Source of the DNA: Gammaproteobacteria bacterium
GTDB taxonomy: Bacteria; Pseudomonadota; Gammaproteobacteria; UBA12402
DNA: 5,333 nucleotides
Direction: 5' to 3'
Assembly (NCBI GenBank): GCA_028282395.1
Contig: JANQHY010000039.1
Span: 1-5,333 of the forward strand
In this document: positions 4,733 to 5,333 of the stretch, piece after piece
Position numbering within the stretch: the first letter of the stretch is position 1
Layout of the letters: every line of letters begins with the position of its first letter
The notes under the pieces: generated by a model
The model's database searches: none
What the model was told of the DNA's origin: nothing
Seen by the model: the letters and a program-made list of their open reading frames with translations, nothing else
Position numbers and translations under genes: made by a program

Positions 4733-5333
4733 TATTCTGACCCCTGATTTTTGTGTGGTTGGCGCCGGTGCCGGTGGTTTGAGTTTTGCTGCTGGTGCCG
4801 CGCAGCTTGGATTAAAGGTCGTCCTGGTGGAAGCCGGCAAAATGGGAGGTGATTGTTTAAATTACGGTTGCGTGCCTTCCAAATCATTAATTGCCGCCGG
4901 ACAGGTTGCAGCGATGCAGCAGCATAGTCGCATCTTGGGGGTACACTTTCGCAAACCATTGATTCATTTCAACCAGGTGCATGAACATGTGCACCAGGTG
5001 ATTAACAGCATTGCACCCCACGATTCGCAACAACGCTTTGAATCACTTGGTTGTGTGGTGATTCGCAACTCAGCTCGCTTTATCAATCATAGCACCTTAC
5101 AAGCAGGTGAACACATTATTCGTGCTAAACGTTTTATCATTGCCACTGGTTCCCAGCCACGCATTCCAGATGTTAAAGGTTTGGATACAGTGAATTACCT
5201 GACCAATGAAACCATTTTTGACTTAGATCACTTACCAGAGCATTTGATTGTCCTAGGTGGCGGCCCTATCGGCTGTGAGCTCAGCATGGCCTTTGCGCAA
5301 CTAGGCGCCCAGGTGAGCATGGTGCAGCGCCAT
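4722..5333 (+). CDS. FAD-dependent pyridine nucleotide-disulfide oxidoreductase, mercuric-reductase-like (partial, 3' end beyond window)
   Basis: The first 204 codons of a class I flavoprotein disulfide reductase are present; the frame is open to the window edge. Motifs in order: FAD-binding VVGAGAGG (12-19) with acidic E37 for the adenosine ribose; the redox-active pair in GGDCLNYGCVPSK (C45 and C50); IIATGSQPRIP (139-149), the second FAD motif; and the NAD(P)-binding fold beginning VLGGGPIGCE (177-186). The family normally has about 450-480 residues, so more than half is missing, including the dimerisation domain with the catalytic His-Glu. CLNYGCVPSK resembles mercuric reductase and dihydrolipoamide dehydrogenase. 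There is no N-terminal heavy-metal domain and no mer gene nearby, so mercury reduction should not be assumed. The ATG (4722) lies inside the end of the VTT gene, so it is probably translated by coupling. The product is likely a cytoplasmic NAD(P)H-dependent redox partner of the membrane protein; the substrate is unknown. Confidence 0.9.
   Translation, partial: MANNILTPDFCVVGAGAGGLSFAAGAAQLGLKVVLVEAGKMGGDCLNYGCVPSKSLIAAGQVAAMQQHSRILGVHFRKPLIHFNQVHEHVHQVINSIAPHDSQQRFESLGCVVIRNSARFINHSTLQAGEHIIRAKRFIIATGSQPRIPDVKGLDTVNYLTNETIFDLDHLPEHLIVLGGGPIGCELSMAFAQLGAQVSMVQRH

Noticed and set aside
4615..4959. 114-aa minus-strand frame
   Set aside because: It is antisense to the VTT/flavoprotein junction; its Arg/Gln/Pro-rich translation is an artefact.
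4722..5333. Calling the flavoprotein merA (mercuric reductase)
   Set aside because: There is no heavy-metal-binding N-terminal domain, no mer neighbours, and the C-terminal vicinal cysteines cannot be seen in this window.
1..5333. CRISPR array, tRNA, rRNA, insertion sequence or integrase
   Set aside because: I looked for regular repeats, tRNA-like clover arms and transposase or integrase motifs on both strands and saw none.

Overview
The window looks like chromosomal or mobile-element DNA from a gammaproteobacterium. The codon style is mixed, with AT-rich orphan genes beside a more balanced housekeeping-type pair. A TVP38/TMEM64 membrane protein overlapping a mercuric-reductase-like flavoprotein is an arrangement I associate with gammaproteobacteria, including the Legionellales. 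One orphan protein has a basic, then acidic/Ser-rich, disordered-looking C-terminus that would suit a host-associated bacterium secreting effectors. The taxonomic guess is weak and rests on style rather than on a marker gene.

Layout from left to right. (1) 10-1326, minus: a complete 438-aa protein of unrecognised family. Its start lies just beyond a near-perfect 23-bp palindrome (1348-1370) that contains an extended -10 promoter. (2) 1536-1781, plus: a small 81-aa orphan whose real start is fixed by a strong Shine-Dalgarno sequence. (3) 1782-1901: three hairpins in a row, the last with a T6 tail; their arms can pair in two exclusive ways, as in an attenuator. (4) 1902-2132, plus: a 76-aa ribbon-helix-helix (Arc-type) DNA-binding protein. 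(5) 2259-2474, minus: a 71-aa orphan with a consensus Shine-Dalgarno and a GC-rich terminator (2191-2227), convergent with the ribbon-helix-helix gene. (6) 2475-2828: an AT-rich gap without a convincing gene. (7) 2829-3602, minus: a 257-aa orphan resembling a secreted effector. Coding-like sequence continues in frame to 3740 without a legal start, and an out-of-frame ATG with a promoter-like -10 lies at 3706, so the 5' end may be frameshifted. (8) 3741-4021: an intergenic region with a coding-like relic on the minus strand, a weak hairpin plus T-run, and short direct repeats just before the next gene. (9) 4022-4732, plus: a VTT-domain (TVP38/TMEM64) membrane protein starting at TTG. (10) 4722-5333, plus, cut by the window end: an FAD-dependent pyridine nucleotide-disulfide oxidoreductase overlapping the VTT gene by 11 bases.

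Only the last two genes form a clear functional unit: a co-translated membrane protein and soluble flavoprotein, probably acting in redox or envelope biology with an unknown substrate. The left two thirds is an accessory-type stretch of short orphan genes with a small DNA-binding regulator and several palindromes or hairpins. No transposase, integrase, toxin, CRISPR array, tRNA or rRNA is visible. I cannot show a complete new system, but the orphan 438-aa gene with its operator, the hairpin array before the ribbon-helix-helix gene, and the effector-like gene deserve a closer look.
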